Source: DASVRZ01 sp038228695 (GTDB lineage: Bacteria; Verrucomicrobiota; Verrucomicrobiia; Chthoniobacterales; DASVRZ01). Taken from it: a stretch of 64,000 bases of DNA. The position numbers were made by a program, and so were the translations under genes. Every line of letters starts with the position of its first letter. Within the stretch, counting starts at the first letter, position 1. The notes under the pieces are model-generated. The model was not told the origin of the DNA and did not search any database. It saw nothing but the letters and a program-made list of their open reading frames with translations. Below, piece after piece: positions 43,387 to 52,445 of this stretch. Location of the stretch: NCBI GenBank assembly GCA_038228695.1, contig JBBRPA010000015.1, forward strand, positions 1 to 64,000, given 5' to 3'.

Positions 43387-44466
43387 ATGGCCAAGCTAGA
43401 CCCGTTTTTTAAATTAATGAAGGAGCAGAACGCCTCCGATCTACACCTTTCCACCGGCAACCCGCCCATGCTCCGCATTCACGGCGAATTGGTCCGGATC
43501 GATTATCCCGACCTAGAGAACGACGATCTCAAGGCAATGGTTTACGAGATCGCGCCAGAGGCGAAAATTAAGCAGTTCGAGGAAACCGGCGACGTCGATT
43601 TCGGCTACGAAATTAAGAATTTTGCTCGTTACCGCGCCAACTTCCTGAACCAAAAGAACGGTATTGCTGCCGTTTTCCGGATCATTCCGAGCAAAGTGCT
43701 CACCTGCGAAGACCTCGGTCTGCCGCCGGTCTTGAAAAAACTCGCGATGCTAAAAAAAGGGCTCGTCCTTGTCACGGGCCCGACTGGTTCCGGCAAATCG
43801 ACCACGCTCGCCGCGATGATCGATCACGCGAATCTGCACCGCCACGACCACATCATCACGGTCGAGGACCCCATCGAATTCGTCCATCGCAGCCAGCAAT
43901 GCCTCGTCAACCATCGCGAGGTCGGTTCGCACACCAAATCGTTTGCCTCGGCCTTGCGCGGCGCCCTGCGCGAGGATCCAGACATCATTCTCGTCGGTGA
44001 AATGCGCGATCTGGAGACGATTGAACTCGCCCTCACCGCCGCCGCCACTGGCCACCTTGTTTTTGGAACCCTCCACACCTCCAGTGCCGCCAAAACGGTG
44101 GACCGCATCATCGACGTTTTCCCGGTGGACCAGCAAAACCAAGTGCGCGCCACCCTTTCCGAATCCCTCCGTGGCGTCGTCGCCCAAAACCTCTTCCGCC
44201 GCATCGATAAGCCCGGTCGCTGCGCCGCGTTGGAAATCCTTGTCGCCGACACCGCCATCGCAAACCTTATTCGCGAAGCGAAAACCCACCAAATCCCCGG
44301 CATGCTTCAAGTCGGCAAACGCAAAGGCAACCAACCGCTCGACGACGCTATTGCAGATCACCTCCGCGCCGGCCGCATCTCTGCTGAGGAAGCCTACGAC
44401 AAGGCCACTGACCGGAAAAAGTTCCGCGCATTCCTGAAAACGCCTCCGGACGATCTCGACGAATAG
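43387..44466 (+). CDS. pilT: Twitching motility ATPase PilT
   Basis: 359 residues. Walker A GPTGSGKSTTLAAMIDH, Asp-box HIITVEDPIEFVH, Walker B DIILVGEMRDLETIELAL, His-box GHLVFGTLHTSSAAKTVDRI, and the C-terminal AIRNLIRE-type motif (AIANLIREAKTHQIPGMLQ) that marks true PilT. The hexameric ATPase drives type IV pilus retraction at the inner membrane. It is followed 26 bp later by a second PilT-family gene. No pilin or assembly genes are in the window. Confidence 0.95.
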   Translation: MAKLDPFFKLMKEQNASDLHLSTGNPPMLRIHGELVRIDYPDLENDDLKAMVYEIAPEAKIKQFEETGDVDFGYEIKNFARYRANFLNQKNGIAAVFRIIPSKVLTCEDLGLPPVLKKLAMLKKGLVLVTGPTGSGKSTTLAAMIDHANLHRHDHIITVEDPIEFVHRSQQCLVNHREVGSHTKSFASALRGALREDPDIILVGEMRDLETIELALTAAATGHLVFGTLHTSSAAKTVDRIIDVFPVDQQNQVRATLSESLRGVVAQNLFRRIDKPGRCAALEILVADTAIANLIREAKTHQIPGMLQVGKRKGNQPLDDAIADHLRAGRISAEEAYDKATDRKKFRAFLKTPPDDLDE

Positions 44467-44492
44467 TCCGCCAACCAGTCCCCAAACCAACC

Positions 44493-45659
44493 ATGCGTAA
44501 AATCGAACTCGACGCCATCCTCGGGGCCATGCTCCAGAGCTACGAGGGAATTTCCGATTTCCTTTTCACCGTCGGCCGTCCGCTCCAGGTGGAAGCCTAC
44601 GGAAAGCTCAAATCCATCAACGTCGACCCTCCGATTCACAGCATGACCTCCTACCAAACGGAGTCGCTCGCGCTGAACATCGTCGGGCACGACAAACGGC
44701 TCCTCGAGGAGTTGCTCCGCACCGGCTCTTGCGATTGCAGCTATGCTCTGGGCGACGACGCGCGTTTCCGCGTGAATATTTTCCGGCAAAAAGGCCAGCT
44801 CTCCATCGTCATGCGTAAGCTTCAGATGGAGATTCCCTCCATCCGGAGTCTCAGCTTACCGCCCATTTTCGAGGAAATCTGCAAGGAAAAGACCGGGCTA
44901 GTCCTCTTTACGGGTGCCACCGGCAGCGGCAAAACCACCTCTCTCGCCGCCGTGCTCAACCAGATCAACGAAACCCAGGCGCTCCACGTCGTGACGCTGG
45001 AAGATCCGATCGAATTCGTTCATCCGCACAAGCAATCGAGCATCAGCCAGCGAGAGCTTGGAATTGATTTCGAAAGTTTCACCGTCGGACTCCGCGCTGC
45101 CCTCCGCCAGGCTCCGAAAGTCATCCTCGTGGGCGAGTTGCGCGATCGGAACACGATTGAAACCGCCCTCTCCGCTGCCGAAACCGGACACCTCGTGCTG
45201 AGCACCTTGCACACGATCGACGCGGGCCAGTCCATCAACCGCATCCTCGGCCTTTTCGAGACCGGCGAAGAGGCTCACCTCCGCCAGCGACTTTCCGACA
45301 CCCTGCGCTACGTGGTCAGCCAGCGACTGGCCCCGAAAGTCGGCGGTGGCCGGCATCTCCTGCTCGAAATCATGGGCAACAACCTGCGCACCAAGGAAGC
45401 CATTGCGCTAGGCGAACACGAAACCCGCGATTTTTATTCCATCACTGAGTCTAGTTCTTCCTACGGCTGGACCACCTTCGACCAGTCCATCCTCCGCGCC
45501 TACGAAGCCGGCATCCTCGCGGAGGAAACGTGCCTGCTTTACGCCAATCGCAAGGGCTCCGTCACCCGGTCCATCGACAGCATCAAAAAAGCCAAGGGCA
45601 TGGCCAAGGACAAAGCATCCGGATTGCGCCTCGATTTTGCCTCCAAACTCGGCGTCTAA
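44493..45659 (+). CDS. PilT/PilU-family retraction ATPase paralogue
   Basis: 388 residues with the same core: Walker A GATGSGKTTSLAAVL, VVTLEDPIEFVHPHKQSS, Walker B KVILVGELRDRNTIETAL, and GHLVLSTLHTIDAGQSINRI. It lacks the AIRNLIRE motif in that form; instead it has LGEHETRDFYSITESSSSYGWTTFDQSI, as in PilU-type relatives. PilU works with PilT to increase retraction force in other bacteria. Its start 26 bp after pilT supports joint expression. Confidence 0.9.
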   Translation: MRKIELDAILGAMLQSYEGISDFLFTVGRPLQVEAYGKLKSINVDPPIHSMTSYQTESLALNIVGHDKRLLEELLRTGSCDCSYALGDDARFRVNIFRQKGQLSIVMRKLQMEIPSIRSLSLPPIFEEICKEKTGLVLFTGATGSGKTTSLAAVLNQINETQALHVVTLEDPIEFVHPHKQSSISQRELGIDFESFTVGLRAALRQAPKVILVGELRDRNTIETALSAAETGHLVLSTLHTIDAGQSINRILGLFETGEEAHLRQRLSDTLRYVVSQRLAPKVGGGRHLLLEIMGNNLRTKEAIALGEHETRDFYSITESSSSYGWTTFDQSILRAYEAGILAEETCLLYANRKGSVTRSIDSIKKAKGMAKDKASGLRLDFASKLGV

Positions 45660-45665
45660 AATTTT

Positions 45666-46124
45666 ATGGCCCAGCAATACGACGTTTTTGAACCCGGCGA
45701 CGCCACTGCCCTCGTCGCATTCGACCAACCCCGCCACGCCGAAGTGGTGTCGAAGCAACTCACCGCGATCGATTACAAGGTCCATGGGACCGATTCCTAC
45801 GAGGAACTACTCATCCAGCTGAAAACCCACCAGTATAGTCTCATCCTCATCCAGGCTGATTACGCCGGCTGGAGCGTGGGCGAAAACGAGTTGCTCCAAG
45901 CCGTCTGCAAACTGCCCGCCGAGATTCGTCGCAACGAATACGTCGTCCTGATGGGCAATAATCTTCCGACCAACGACGAAATGCTCGCCTTCATCTACAG
46001 CGTCGATCTTGTTTTTGATTTTGCTGACATGCCCACCTTCAAGGCAGTCCTGCGGCGCGGACTCTCCCGTCACCTCGATTTTTACCACAATTTCCGCGAG
46101 GCAATGAAGGTACCGAGGTCCTAA
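45666..46124 (+). CDS. Receiver-like protein of unknown function in the pilT operon
   Basis: 152 residues. The pattern ALVAFDQPRHAEVVSKQLTAIDYKVHGTDSYEELLIQLKTHQYSLILIQADY resembles a CheY fold (strand, helix, strand ending in an Asp in ILIQADYAG), and VVLMGNNLPTNDEMLAF could be the Thr/Ser strand. The double acidic pocket is not visible, so phosphorylation may be lost or reduced. It begins 6 bp after the second PilT gene and may regulate the retraction motors. Confidence 0.65.
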   Translation: MAQQYDVFEPGDATALVAFDQPRHAEVVSKQLTAIDYKVHGTDSYEELLIQLKTHQYSLILIQADYAGWSVGENELLQAVCKLPAEIRRNEYVVLMGNNLPTNDEMLAFIYSVDLVFDFADMPTFKAVLRRGLSRHLDFYHNFREAMKVPRS

Positions 46125-46218
46125 GAAAACTTTTTGGCGGCTCTTTGCGAGGGAACGATGGGGTCTGGCAAACTTGTCTGTTGCTTTAACCGTCCACAGC
46201 ACGCAAGGTTTCCGCCGC

Positions 46219-46743
46219 ATGAAGTTAACGAACTGGCTCCGATTCACCTGGGACCTCAAATCATTCGAGGCACCCCAGCTCGATCTGCCAACGCATTACG
46301 TGATCCGGCGCGCTCTCCGGGCCGAGGAGGAAACGGTTCGCAAAACTATTTTCAGCGCGTTTTCCCTCGACTCCGACTGGAGCGACACGCTCAGCCGCAT
46401 CTGGCCCGCGTTAAATGAGCAGATCACCGAAGCGTTCAGCACCAAGGAACCCAAATGCCTCGTGCTCACCCACGGCACCCGCGTCATCGGTGCAGCGATT
46501 CTTTCGATCGATCTCGAGGCCGAAAACCAGATTCTTTCGGGTCCGTGCATCCTCGTCGAATACCGCAACCGTGGGCTCGGTTCAAAACTGCTCGCAGCGT
46601 CGCTCGACCTGCTGCGCGAGGCAGGACTGGAAAAGGCCAACGGCTTGACTAAGAAGGGAATTCCCGCGGGCAAGTTCGTCTATCGGAAATTCGGCGGTCA
46701 AGGCACGCCAAGCGAGAGCGAACCCGATCTCGTCACTTCCTGA
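46219..46743 (+). CDS. GNAT-family N-acetyltransferase
   Basis: 174 residues. The acetyl-CoA motif A is ILVEYRNRGLGSKLLAASLDLLREAG (RxxGxG), preceded by the core strand VIGAAILSIDLEAENQILSGPC. The substrate is not evident. The ATG at 46219 is chosen; an in-frame codon at 46174 has no better support. Its stop lies 4 bp from the stop of the convergent adenine deaminase gene. Confidence 0.82.
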   Translation: MKLTNWLRFTWDLKSFEAPQLDLPTHYVIRRALRAEEETVRKTIFSAFSLDSDWSDTLSRIWPALNEQITEAFSTKEPKCLVLTHGTRVIGAAILSIDLEAENQILSGPCILVEYRNRGLGSKLLAASLDLLREAGLEKANGLTKKGIPAGKFVYRKFGGQGTPSESEPDLVTS

Positions 46744-46747
46744 TTCG

Positions 46748-48538
46748 TCACTCGAAGAGCGGCACAATCTCGAGTTGCGGTACTAACACGAGGCCTTTGT
46801 CCGTGATCCGGATTTCCGGAATGACCGAAAGCGGAATGAGATTAAAGCCCATGTAGGGCAGCGTGCATCCGGCTTCAAGCCAGGCTTTTTTAAGCAGCGT
46901 CGTCTCCTCGGCCACGAAGGTGGCGCGCTTATCCGAAAGCAGTCCCGCAATGGGCAACTCAACCAGCGCCTGAACCACGCCACCGAGCACGACGACCACG
47001 CCACCATTGGATTTTCGCAACGTCTCGACCGCAAGTTGCATGTCGGCTTCGTTCGTTCCCGCGACGATGACGTTGTGCGCGTCGTGACCCACCGAGCTCG
47101 CCACGGCGCCCGACTTCAGCCCGAAATCTTGCAGGAGTCCATGCGCCACCGCGCCCGATTTGCCGTAGCGCTCGATCACACTGACAAAGCAGAGGCGGTG
47201 CTTGGCGAATTGTGCGTCCCAGCCGCCGTCCGCCGGGTCGATCACTACTTTGTTGTGGAATAAAATAATCCCGGGCAGGGCAGTGCGAATGACGTTCGCG
47301 GTGACGATTTTTTCTGGCAATTTTGGTGTTAGCACCATCTTCGCCGGTAGGTTGACCGTTTTGTAAGCCTCCGCCGGATAACGATAGGGTTTCGAAAGAA
47401 TCGCCTCCAAACGCGACGTCACCTTTTTGTCCTCAACTAATAATTCGCCGCCATACCAGGTGTTTTGCGGCTCGAGTCGATCGTTCAGCAGCACGATGTC
47501 CGCCCGGCGCGAATGACCCAGCGCGCCAAATTCCCCGTCCATCGCGTAGCGCGTCGCGGGATGCAGCGAGCCCATGCTCCAGGCATTCGCGGGTGACATT
47601 CCCGCCGCCATCGCCTGACGCACCACCCAGTCGAGACCGAAGCTAAACAAATCGTCCGCATCCCGGTCATCCGTGCACACGCAAACGCGTTTCGTAGCCG
47701 CGCCCAGTTCGGTCACCGCCTTGATCGCCTCCGGCAGGCTGTGCCACGGGGTCGTCGGGTTTCCGCCACGCATAAAAACCCAGATGCCCGCTTCCAGAAA
47801 ATCATTCGCGATATCGCGGTCGATCGCCTCGTGCGTATCCGTCACCCCACTGGCCGCGTAAGCCGCCACGAAATCGCGTCCGTAAACATGACCACACACC
47901 GGCCGACCGCGTTTCAGCGATTCGGCAATGATCGCATGCGTTCTCGGATCGCCCAAGGTGACCTGCACAAAATCCATTTTCTCCCCGAGGGCGAGCGCCT
48001 CGGGCCATTTATCGAATAGCACGCCGATTTTATCCGGCGTCACATCGCCGCCCGCCGTCTCGAATTGAGCCGAAGTCGCCGGAATCGTGCTCGGCACCGT
48101 GAGATAAATCGAAAGTGGCGCCTGTCGCGCATCTTCTAACATCCACTCGATTCCCGCGACATCGGAGACGTTGCCAATCTCGTGGCTGTCGCAAAAAATC
48201 GTCGTCGTGCCATTCAAGAGCGCTCCCTCGGCATAGGCGCACGCCGTCATCATACTGCTCTCGATATGGATGTGCGGATCGACCAGCCCCGGAGCAAGAA
48301 TTCCGCCTCGCGCGTCGTAAAAACTAACATCGCCGGTTTTCGCCCAACTCCCCGCTGGTTTCACCGCCGCAATCCGCCCTGCGGAAATCCAGATTTCGCG
48401 ATCGTCCAAAATCCGCTCGGTATAGGTGGAAAGGATGCGCGCCCCGCCAATGACGAGGTCCGGTTTCTTTCGCCCGGAGGCCACATCGGCGAGTTGACGG
48501 GTGACAGTCCAAAGCGGCGGCACGGAGAAGCGATTCAT
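46748..48538 (-). CDS. ade: Adenine deaminase
   Basis: 596 residues of the amidohydrolase-type adenine deaminase, which converts adenine to hypoxanthine and ammonia. Metal ligands lie in GLVDPHIHIESSMMT, FCDSHEIGNVSDVAGIEWML and VCGHVYGRDFVAAYAASGVTDTHE; VCVCTDDRDADDL follows. The C-terminal domain (VGHDAHNVIVAGTNEADMQLAVETL) is complete. Hypoxanthine could feed the xanthine-dehydrogenase/urate oxidase route implied by the genes at 13351 and 14247. The ATG at 48538 is preferred over a TTG six bases upstream. It is divergent from nadA. Confidence 0.93.
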   Translation of the reverse strand: MNRFSVPPLWTVTRQLADVASGRKKPDLVIGGARILSTYTERILDDREIWISAGRIAAVKPAGSWAKTGDVSFYDARGGILAPGLVDPHIHIESSMMTACAYAEGALLNGTTTIFCDSHEIGNVSDVAGIEWMLEDARQAPLSIYLTVPSTIPATSAQFETAGGDVTPDKIGVLFDKWPEALALGEKMDFVQVTLGDPRTHAIIAESLKRGRPVCGHVYGRDFVAAYAASGVTDTHEAIDRDIANDFLEAGIWVFMRGGNPTTPWHSLPEAIKAVTELGAATKRVCVCTDDRDADDLFSFGLDWVVRQAMAAGMSPANAWSMGSLHPATRYAMDGEFGALGHSRRADIVLLNDRLEPQNTWYGGELLVEDKKVTSRLEAILSKPYRYPAEAYKTVNLPAKMVLTPKLPEKIVTANVIRTALPGIILFHNKVVIDPADGGWDAQFAKHRLCFVSVIERYGKSGAVAHGLLQDFGLKSGAVASSVGHDAHNVIVAGTNEADMQLAVETLRKSNGGVVVVLGGVVQALVELPIAGLLSDKRATFVAEETTLLKKAWLEAGCTLPYMGFNLIPLSVIPEIRITDKGLVLVPQLEIVPLFE

Positions 48539-48695
48539 GAACAATCTTTATAGACACACCCGCTCGCAAATCAACGCCCGGGGCGAAATTAAACCACGAA
48601 TCGTCCACCAAAGCCCTCTCCTGCCCCTGCCGACCCAACCTCTCGTTTATTTTCCTCTGGCGACCGGATGCGCCTCCCCGTATCTTTTCTGCCTC

Positions 48696-49637
48696 ATGGC
48701 CACGCTTACCGGAGTCGATCTTGCCGCAGAAATTCTCGAGCTGAAACGCGAACGCAACGCTGTCATCCTCGCGCACAACTATCAAACCGGGGACATCCAA
48801 GACGTGGCCGATTTCGTCGGTGATTCCCTCGGGCTAGCTTACCATGCGAAGGAGACCGAGGCCGACGTGATCCTTTTCTGTGGCGTGCATTTCATGGCCG
48901 AGACGGCCAAAATCGTCAACCCCACTCGCACTGTCATCCTCCCCGATCTCGAAGCCGGTTGCTCGCTTTCCGATTCCTGCCCTCCCGACCGACTCGAAGC
49001 CCATTTAAAAAAGCACGCCGACAAAAATTATTACGTCGTCGCCTACATCAATTGCAGCGCCGGAGTCAAAGCCCTCTCCGACGTCATCTGCACCAGCGGC
49101 AATGCGGTCAAAATCGTCAATTCCGTCCCGCCCGATCGCAACATTCTTTTCGTTCCCGATCAAAATCTCGGCGCTTGGGTCATGGAACAAACCAAACGCC
49201 CCATGGATCTCTGGCAGGGAAATTGTTACCTGCACATGGAATTTACCGCGAACAGCATTCGCAAAATTCGCTCCGAATTCCCCAAAGCCCCCGTCGTTGC
49301 CCACCCGGAATGCTCCACCGCCGTGCGCCTTCTCGCCGATGAAATTTGCTCGACCGAAAAAATGGTCAGTTTTTGCAAAAACCACCCCGCCGACGCCTTC
49401 ATCATCGTTACCGAAAGCGGCATGCTCCACCGTCTGCAACGCGAACTTCCTGGAAAAACCTTCATCCCCGGCCCGACCGAGAACTGCGCCTGCGCCGATT
49501 GCCGCCACATGAAGCGCAACACTCTCGCAAAAATGCATTCCGCCCTGCTCCATTTGCAGCCCGAAATCCTCATGGATGAGAAAATTCGTCTTCAGGCGGA
49601 AAAACCGATCTTGCGCATGTTGGAACTCAGCCGTTAA
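48696..49637 (+). CDS. nadA: Quinolinate synthase
   Basis: 313 residues. The iron-sulfur cysteines are seen in AYINCSAGVKALSDVICTSGNA, VAHPECSTAV and TENCACADCRHMKRNTL. The N-terminal ILAHNYQTGDIQDVADFVGDSLGLA is the family signature. NadA condenses iminoaspartate with dihydroxyacetone phosphate to quinolinate in NAD synthesis. NadB and NadC are not in the window. The ATG at 48696 is chosen because it matches the family start; a frame to 48501 would overlap the divergent ade start. Confidence 0.95.
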   Translation: MATLTGVDLAAEILELKRERNAVILAHNYQTGDIQDVADFVGDSLGLAYHAKETEADVILFCGVHFMAETAKIVNPTRTVILPDLEAGCSLSDSCPPDRLEAHLKKHADKNYYVVAYINCSAGVKALSDVICTSGNAVKIVNSVPPDRNILFVPDQNLGAWVMEQTKRPMDLWQGNCYLHMEFTANSIRKIRSEFPKAPVVAHPECSTAVRLLADEICSTEKMVSFCKNHPADAFIIVTESGMLHRLQRELPGKTFIPGPTENCACADCRHMKRNTLAKMHSALLHLQPEILMDEKIRLQAEKPILRMLELSR

Positions 49638-49696
49638 AACATTCGGCGTCTTCAATCCGTCCCATGCGTCCGCAACTACCTTCCGTTCTCACCCCC

Positions 49697-50350
49697 ATGT
49701 CCAAAGACCGCTCGTCGGGTTGCGGCTGCCTCGGCGGCGGCTGCGCCATGGCGATCGTCATTTTCCTGCTCCTTGGCGGAGCCGTTTTCTGGGGAGCTTG
49801 GAGCACTTTCAACGGCATCAAAAGCATGACCGTTACCCAGGCGAAACCGATTCCCGCCTCTAATGCCACCGAAGCCGACGCGCAGGCCGCACTCGAAAAA
49901 GTAAAAGCCTTCAACACCACTTTTGCCGCCGGTCAGGAAGCGAAGATCAGCCTCTCCGCCAACGAACTAAACGCCCTTATCGCCCGCTACGAACCATGGT
50001 CGGCCTTGCGCGGCCGCGTTTACACCACTATCGAGGGCGATAAAATAGCCGCCCAAGTCAGCCTGCCGCTCAACCAGATTCGCCTCTTTCAAGACCGCTT
50101 CTTCAACGGCGAAGTCTCTATGACTTTCATCACCGAAAAAGGAAAACCGCGCCCCAACGTCGTCACCGTCCGAACCGGCGACGTGGAATTTCCTCGCTGG
50201 GCCATGCGTTATATCACTTCGAAAAGCTTTGTGGAAAGTCTCGGCGTTCCGTCGATTTCTGAGGACGACTCGATCGGCTCCAATCTCACCGGACTCGAGA
50301 TCAAGGATAACCAGATCATCGTGCGAGCCCGTAAAAAAGTCGGCCAATAA
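49697..50350 (+). CDS. Conserved hypothetical membrane-anchored protein
   Basis: 217 residues. A Cys/Gly-rich start (SSGCGCLGGGCAM) precedes one membrane helix (AIVIFLLLGGAVFWGAWSTF). The outer domain includes ISLSANELNALIARYEPWSALRGRVYTTIEGDKIAAQVSLPL and NLTGLEIKDNQIIVRARKK, a pattern of small beta-rich lipid- or wall-associated proteins. No function is known to me. An ATG at 49664 would add 11 residues and cannot be ruled out. Confidence 0.65.
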   Translation: MSKDRSSGCGCLGGGCAMAIVIFLLLGGAVFWGAWSTFNGIKSMTVTQAKPIPASNATEADAQAALEKVKAFNTTFAAGQEAKISLSANELNALIARYEPWSALRGRVYTTIEGDKIAAQVSLPLNQIRLFQDRFFNGEVSMTFITEKGKPRPNVVTVRTGDVEFPRWAMRYITSKSFVESLGVPSISEDDSIGSNLTGLEIKDNQIIVRARKKVGQ

Positions 50351-50403
50351 CGCTCTCGCCTAGCACAGTTGCATCGCGTCGCGCGGGGCGTAGCTTATTT
50401 GCC

Positions 50404-50841
50404 ATGAACACTCTTCGCTGGCTGCCGCTGCTCGGTGCGATTCTGATTTTGGCCGGATGTTCGACCGTCGAATCCCGCATCAAAGAACGTCCCGAGGCTT
50501 ACAATAACCTGCCCGAGAAACAGAAAGAGCTCGTCCTGCGTGGCGAAGTCACCGAGGGCATGTCCACCGGAGCCGCCTATCTCGCGTGGGGCAGTCCAGA
50601 CACCGTCGTTCGCGGGAGTGATCACGGACGATCGACCGAGGAATGGATCTATGAGGCCACCCGCACCCAAGTTGTTTCCGATTACCGCCCGGCCCCTTAC
50701 ATTTACGGCAGCCACGGCGTCCTCTACCGCGGTTGGGATTATGTCTTCGACCCGATCGTCATCTCCCAGTCTTACCCCTACAAATCGGTCCTCTTTGAGA
50801 AGGGCAAAGCCGTCGCCTGGCGTCGGGCACCGCTCCGTTAA
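50404..50841 (+). CDS. Putative lipoprotein, BamE/SmpA-like
   Basis: 145 residues. The lipobox is LILAGCSTVES with Cys20, so the protein is lipid-anchored. The mature part LPEKQKELVLRGEVTEGMSTGAAYLAWGSPDTVVRGSDHGRSTEEWIY follows the BamE/SmpA plan: a G-M repeat-binding helix, then a GxPD turn and a WxY strand. BamE helps outer-membrane protein assembly; here this is only a structural likeness. Confidence 0.75.
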   Translation: MNTLRWLPLLGAILILAGCSTVESRIKERPEAYNNLPEKQKELVLRGEVTEGMSTGAAYLAWGSPDTVVRGSDHGRSTEEWIYEATRTQVVSDYRPAPYIYGSHGVLYRGWDYVFDPIVISQSYPYKSVLFEKGKAVAWRRAPLR

Positions 50842-50904
50842 TCGATTCGCAGGTTGATCCCGGATCGTTTGCGTCCCCGGCCCGTTCGTGGTTAGTCTTC
50901 TAAA

Positions 50905-52371
50905 ATGGCTTTCAGCTCGCTCACCGGTTTCCTCAATCAGCTCGATCAATCGGGTGAACTCCTTCGCATCGCGCAGCCAGTCGCGACCGAACTGGAAATC
51001 ACCGCTCTCGCCGACCGTGAGATGAAATCCCCCGGCGGCGGCAAGGCGCTCCTGATCGAGAATCCTACTATCGACGGCAAACCTTCCGCCTTTCCCGTTG
51101 CCATCAACACCATGGGCAGCGAACGCCGCATGGCCGCCGCCCTTGGCGTGGAGGACGTCCAATCCATCGCCGATCAGATGCAATTTCTGCTCAAGGCAAA
51201 ACCACCCAAGTCTCTCCGCGACGGCTGGGACCTCCTCAAAAACGGCATCGACCTCCTCCACGCCAAGCCCCGGAAAGTCTCCGACGCCGCCTGCCAAGAA
51301 GTCATCCATCAAATCGGAAATGGCGGCAAATCGAGCTTTTCCCTCGCCGACCTCCCCGTCCTCCACTGCTGGCCGCAGGACGGCGGACGCTTCGTCACCC
51401 TACCCACCGTTTACACCCGCGACCCCGATACCGGCGAACGCAACATCGGCATGTATCGCATGCAAGTCTTCGATGGCGCCTCCACCGGCATGCACTGGCA
51501 AGTCCACAAAGTCGCCGCCCGCCACGGCAAACGCTACTACGAACGTGGCGAACGCATGCCCGTCGCCGTCTGCCTCGGCGGCGATCCCGCCTACACCTTC
51601 GCCGCCACCGCTCCCCTCCCCGATGGACTCGACGAACTCCTCTTCGCTGGTTTCCTCCGCAAAAAATCCGTCGATCTCGTCAAATGCGTCACCCACGACC
51701 TCGAAGTCCCCGCCGACTCCGACTTCGTCCTCGAAGGCTACGTCCAACCTGGCGAACTCCGCCCCGAAGGCCCCTTCGGCGACCACACGGGCTTCTACAC
51801 CCCCATCGACGACTACCCCGTCTTCCACCTCACCGCTATCACCCATCGCCAAAAAGCCGTTTACCCCGCCACCATCGTCGGCATCCCGCCCATGGAAGAC
51901 TTCTACATGGGCAGCGCCAGCGTAAAAATCTTCCTCCCCATCTTCAAAATGAACTTCCCCGAGATCGTCGATATGGCGCTCCCGGCGGAAGGCGTATTTC
52001 ACAACCTCGTCGTCGTCAGCATCCGCAAACAATACCCTTGGCAAGCCTACAAAATCATGCACGGCCTCTGGGGCATGGGGCAAATGATGTTCAGCAAATA
52101 CATCGTCATCGTGGACGAGGATTGCGACGTGCATAACACCAGCGAAGTCCTCTTCCGTTGGCTCAGTAACACTGACCCACAACGCGACAGCACCTTCGTA
52201 AAAAGCCCCTGCGACTCTTTGGACCACGCCCAAACCGTGGCTAACATGGGCAGCCACATCGGTTTCGACGCTACCAAAAAACTCGCCGGCGAAGGCTATG
52301 TTAGAACCTGGCCCGACCTCGTTAAAATGGACCCGGCCGTTGTGGCAAAAATGGCTGGATTCCCGCGCTAA
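50905..52371 (+). CDS. UbiD-family decarboxylase
   Basis: 488 residues, full length. Features include IAQPVATELEITALADREMKSPGGGKALLIENP at the start, IGMYRMQVFDGASTGMHWQVHKVAARHG around residue 180 and the catalytic-domain segment LRPEGPFGDHTGFYTPIDDYPVFHLTAITHR with the conserved Glu of the prenyl-FMN site. UbiD enzymes decarboxylate 4-hydroxybenzoate-type or other unsaturated acids using prFMN made by UbiX. UbiX is not in this window. Ubiquinone or menaquinone-related synthesis is likely, but an aromatic-acid role is possible. Confidence 0.9.
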   Translation: MAFSSLTGFLNQLDQSGELLRIAQPVATELEITALADREMKSPGGGKALLIENPTIDGKPSAFPVAINTMGSERRMAAALGVEDVQSIADQMQFLLKAKPPKSLRDGWDLLKNGIDLLHAKPRKVSDAACQEVIHQIGNGGKSSFSLADLPVLHCWPQDGGRFVTLPTVYTRDPDTGERNIGMYRMQVFDGASTGMHWQVHKVAARHGKRYYERGERMPVAVCLGGDPAYTFAATAPLPDGLDELLFAGFLRKKSVDLVKCVTHDLEVPADSDFVLEGYVQPGELRPEGPFGDHTGFYTPIDDYPVFHLTAITHRQKAVYPATIVGIPPMEDFYMGSASVKIFLPIFKMNFPEIVDMALPAEGVFHNLVVVSIRKQYPWQAYKIMHGLWGMGQMMFSKYIVIVDEDCDVHNTSEVLFRWLSNTDPQRDSTFVKSPCDSLDHAQTVANMGSHIGFDATKKLAGEGYVRTWPDLVKMDPAVVAKMAGFPR

Positions 52372-52445
52372 GCTTTCCGGGTCACTGAACTCCCGGTCTG
52401 CGTTTTCGCATTCGACACGGAACGTAACTCGCGATTCAATCGATC

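Noticed and set aside
51400..52257. 285-codon minus-strand frame opposite ubiD
   Set aside because: Acid-rich nonsense typical of the complement of C-ending codons; UbiD is clear on the other strand.
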